Virus record (IMG/VR): IMGVR_UViG_3300035698_019371 | Span: 1 to 50,047 of that record | Length of the DNA stretch: 50,047 nt | From: a virus | Reading direction: 5' to 3' (one strand) | Part shown: positions 47,790 to 50,047 of the stretch, piece by piece | Numbering within the stretch: position 1 is the first letter of the stretch | Layout: every line of letters begins with the position of its first letter | Notes under the pieces: generated by a model | What the model saw: the letters and a program-made list of their open reading frames with translations, nothing else | What the model was told of the DNA's origin: nothing | Databases searched by the model: none | Made by a program: the position numbers and the translations under genes

Positions 47790-49139
47790 TCAAACTGCGC
47801 AAAGCCCAGTAAGGTAACCATGATTACGGCTCTTGGCCTTCTCGCTGTAGTAGGTTGAAAGATTAGAATCCTTCCAAACCTCTTTGGTGATTAAAGCAAA
47901 CATACCGTTACAATCTAAACCTCTGAGCGCTCTTTTGGCGCCTTCGTAACCTAATTTAGCGGCCCAGTCGGCAAAACGGATATGAGCCTTTACCCAATTA
48001 ATGATCTCAGTATCGTCACATACCCCCTCATACAGACGAATCTCAATAGTGGAATGATCACGATAAGCATAAAGATTGCACCAGTTATACCGCGAGTTAC
48101 AACGAGCCCAGCTAGAAAAGCTATGACTAGCCTGTATCGCACGGGCAATATCAATGCATGACCATCGAATCTCATGGCTGTAAGTACCGGTATGCCTACG
48201 GCAATCAACAAAACTCATCCAAACCTCTTGAGTCCTGCGATAGGCATAAGCGATAGCGTACAAAGAATCATCAGATTCGTTACGCATGTCAAGATGCAGA
48301 TGATAGCCAGCACTGTTGCCAGCCCGCCACTTATAACGCTTTGCAATTTTCCCCCATTCCCGGATAGCAGCTAAACCCTCATCCCCACTGAGGATATCAG
48401 AATAGAATTCTTTCCCCGAGACGGTGCAATCATCTTTTACACCCCAAGCTGGCGTGCCTCTAAGACTGGTGTAGTTGGTACAGACATCAGTTTCTAACTC
48501 TATACCAAAACAACGAGCAGAACCGATCTCAGCGGTATGAACGGAAGTATTGCGAAAACCACCCGGGGGGAAATTACTCCCACCGCCCGGATACTCCTCC
48601 TGACAATCTTCACAGCACATTCCTTGCGAACATAGCATCAGATGGCAGTTTAGCTCTGCCTCACCACATACAGTACAACGACCATAGTGTAGGTTATAAC
48701 AAATCTGGCAAACATAGTCGCCTGCCACAGTCCGGATAGACTCATAAGCATAGGTGGGCTGATCACACTCTACGCACCATTGTGCCAGGTCAAATCCACA
48801 ATCTGGGCACAGTATATCACCTGCGACACTACGCGGCCTGCGACCGTCGCTAATGATGCGCTGTACCACAACCCGCTCGTTACTCCAAAAAGGCAGGTTA
48901 CAATTATCACATATACTAGAAGTGTTAAAAGCACACTCTTCGCACCACTGGTTACCATCTAAGGTTTCCACAAGATCAATGCATTCGACCACCTGCCCAC
49001 AAGCTGAACAAATAGCTAAATCATCATCTTCTAAACAATTGTAACAGAGTATTTCACCATAACGAGATGTATAAACCCCATTAGTAATGGAACGCCTACA
49101 CCCGCTACACGTGAAATTAGTCACCGCTCTTGGAGGCAT
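47790..49139 (-). CDS. Amidoligase-superfamily protein with long zinc-knuckle N terminus
   Basis: A 449-residue protein from ATG 49139, with a weak ribosome site. The zinc region (CSGC, CYNC, CSAC, CEEC, CDNC, CPDC, CVEC, CQIC, CTVC, CEDC) matches the 46.3 kb paralogue in spacing. Catalytic motifs are RCFGIELETDVC, GKEFYSDILSGDEG, GYHLHLDMRNESDD, WCNLYAYRDHSTIEIRLYEG and VCDDTEIINWVKAH. It is first of the amidoligase genes in transcription order in this window. The stop is TGA. Confidence 0.78.
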   Translation of the reverse strand: MPPRAVTNFTCSGCRRSITNGVYTSRYGEILCYNCLEDDDLAICSACGQVVECIDLVETLDGNQWCEECAFNTSSICDNCNLPFWSNERVVVQRIISDGRRPRSVAGDILCPDCGFDLAQWCVECDQPTYAYESIRTVAGDYVCQICYNLHYGRCTVCGEAELNCHLMLCSQGMCCEDCQEEYPGGGSNFPPGGFRNTSVHTAEIGSARCFGIELETDVCTNYTSLRGTPAWGVKDDCTVSGKEFYSDILSGDEGLAAIREWGKIAKRYKWRAGNSAGYHLHLDMRNESDDSLYAIAYAYRRTQEVWMSFVDCRRHTGTYSHEIRWSCIDIARAIQASHSFSSWARCNSRYNWCNLYAYRDHSTIEIRLYEGVCDDTEIINWVKAHIRFADWAAKLGYEGAKRALRGLDCNGMFALITKEVWKDSNLSTYYSEKAKSRNHGYLTGLCAV

Positions 49140-49184
49140 AGCAATATAACCCGCTTATTCAGAAAATTGGAGTCTGAGGCCAGT

Positions 49185-49679
49185 TTAACGCTCAACAGGG
49201 GTAACAAGCATGTGTACCGAATCCTCTGTAACATTTGCGCCAGCCCGCATGTCCAGCCCATGCCGGTAATACTGCGCGCTCACAAAAAGTCGTACTGTCT
49301 TAATAACCTCATCTTGCGGCACAAGCCATTCTGAGGTACTTCCGTTTTTGTATCGAAACTGGACACAATGTTTACCACGACCGCGCCGAACCTCACAGAT
49401 AGTATGATCATATTGTCGCCCATGAGGGATGCGGCGGTAATCACGCCGACCATCATAAGCTGCATGCTTTGACTTTTTACGAGTTTCTTGGTACGCGGCA
49501 TAACATGCCTGAACTTGGAATTCGTTTGTGTTATCAACAATTGACCAGTCCAGGCTACCAGCCATAGACTCCCAATCCAAACGACTGCCAAGAGCCACAC
49601 GATGTTGATAACCAGACTGTGAGTCAATGCGCAGCCACATCATTACAGGACGGTAAAGTGTTGCCTTTGCTGCAATCAT
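49185..49679 (-). CDS. Unknown protein upstream of the amidoligase array
   Basis: A 164-residue protein from ATG 49679. It has a basic, Tyr/Arg-rich middle (KKSKHAAYDGRRDYRRIPHG) and strands resembling a small beta domain (KHCVQFRYKNGSTSEWLVPQ). No signal or membrane segment is seen. It may bind nucleic acid. Function unknown. Confidence 0.6.
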   Translation of the reverse strand: MIAAKATLYRPVMMWLRIDSQSGYQHRVALGSRLDWESMAGSLDWSIVDNTNEFQVQACYAAYQETRKKSKHAAYDGRRDYRRIPHGRQYDHTICEVRRGRGKHCVQFRYKNGSTSEWLVPQDEVIKTVRLFVSAQYYRHGLDMRAGANVTEDSVHMLVTPVER

Positions 49680-49700
49680 GAAAATTCTCCGTTGTTAAAA

Positions 49701-49865
49701 TTACTCACGCCCGCGAACTTGTTCAAAATTCGCATTTTTCGACTTTGCCAGTTGGCGTGCTTGTTCTAGCGTAAACAGTTCTGCCGCCCAAGACCACTCA
49801 GACCAGGTGTGCGATTTAGTCCAGTAGTAAGGGTGTTGCTCAATTTTACAGAAAACTCGATACAT
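49701..49865 (-). CDS. Short protein, 54 residues
   Basis: ATG 49865 to TAA 49701 encodes a 54-residue protein (MYRVFCKIEQHPYYWTKSHT, then helix ELFTLEQARQLAKSKNANFE). The ending resembles small phage proteins with a C-terminal helix-turn. It lies 21 bases upstream of the 164-residue gene. It was identified directly in the sequence because its size and composition are protein-like. Confidence 0.55.
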   Translation of the reverse strand: MYRVFCKIEQHPYYWTKSHTWSEWSWAAELFTLEQARQLAKSKNANFEQVRGRE

Positions 49866-49950
49866 TATGTATACCCTCTACGCCCCAAGTTTCCCTTGTT
49901 GAGTTAACCCTTAAATAGGCAGCAAAGACAATTGAACCCGCACGGCTGAG

Positions 49951-50022
49951 TCAACCCATACCGCCGGTTAAATCTCCAAGACCGGTACACAGCATACCAC
50001 TGGAGTTTTCGTTTCGGGCCAT
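49951..50022 (-). CDS. Possible 23-residue leader ORF
   Basis: ATG 50022 to TGA 49951 (MARNENSSGMLCTGLGDLTG) with AAGGCG about 6 bases upstream. The TGA is again followed in frame by about 34 open codons that overlap the next gene's start. It could be a leader peptide, or chance; the rest of 49866-50047 shows no tRNA and no recognised element. Confidence 0.3.
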   Translation of the reverse strand: MARNENSSGMLCTGLGDLTGGMG

Positions 50023-50047
50023 AAAAACGCCTTTTTCGTTTTCCGCC

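Noticed and set aside
49866-50047. tRNA-like GGTTCAATT segment near the right edge
   Set aside because: The presumed T-loop has no matching 5-bp stem on its 3' side, and no acceptor or anticodon arms can be drawn.
1-50047. Genome-wide reassignment of TAG or TGA
   Set aside because: Several genes end normally in TAG (tail tube copy 2, DUF1360-like, tnpA) or TGA (tnpB, two amidoligases) with no sensible continuation.

Overview
The window is one contiguous piece of a tailed double-stranded DNA phage genome. Essentially every supported gene is on the minus strand, so the genome reads from right to left. A TP901-type tape measure, tail-tube-like proteins and no visible sheath gene suggest a siphovirus-like particle. 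A small lipoprotein with a lipobox points to a Gram-negative-type envelope in the host. A twin-arginine-like leader and secreted PKD-like and papain-like proteins would fit a Planctomycetes-like host, but that is only a guess.

Layout in the direction of transcription. (1) About 50.0-35.1 kb is an accessory or early region. It holds seven paralogous genes of the amidoligase (COOH-NH2 ligase, Amidoligase_2-like) superfamily, each with N-terminal Cys-rich zinc-knuckle modules, plus one stand-alone class II glutamine amidotransferase with an N-terminal Cys. Around a dozen small unknown genes lie between them. Several transcription units carry a near-consensus sigma70-type promoter (TTGACA, 16-17 bp, TATAGT), and three of these have a shared CGGGGTCA box about 27 bp upstream of the -35. 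(2) About 35.1-32.7 kb holds a hairpin-rich leader or terminator region, a GC-rich microsatellite and an IS607-type element (serine recombinase plus TnpB). (3) About 32.7-25.6 kb encodes a 963-residue protein of seven ~118-residue repeats, a small lipoprotein, a coiled-coil protein and tail-fibre or spike proteins. (4) About 25.6-20.1 kb encodes small basic proteins and an envelope-directed cluster: a PKD-like anchored protein, a papain-family protease interrupted by an intein, a thioredoxin-like protein and a DUF1360-like membrane protein. (5) About 20.1-12.0 kb is the head module: large terminase, portal, connector, scaffold, major capsid protein, a holin-like protein and head completion. 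(6) About 12.0-0 kb is the tail module: two tandem tail-tube paralogues, overlapping assembly chaperones, tape measure, and distal tail or fibre proteins.

Three intervening elements sit in key genes. The major capsid gene appears to be split by a group I intron carrying an HNH/EndoVII-type endonuclease; predicted guide, P7 and P9 elements can be read from the sequence. The papain-like protease has a LAGLIDADG intein inserted exactly before its catalytic Cys. The tape measure gene is one frame broken by a single TAG. Several other stops (one TAG behind an amidoligase, and three TGAs in a row of small genes) are also followed by in-frame, protein-like sequence with no evident start. This could mean stop-codon readthrough, recoding or gene decay. 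The most unusual system is the amidoligase array with its ammonia-generating partner; its substrate is unknown.
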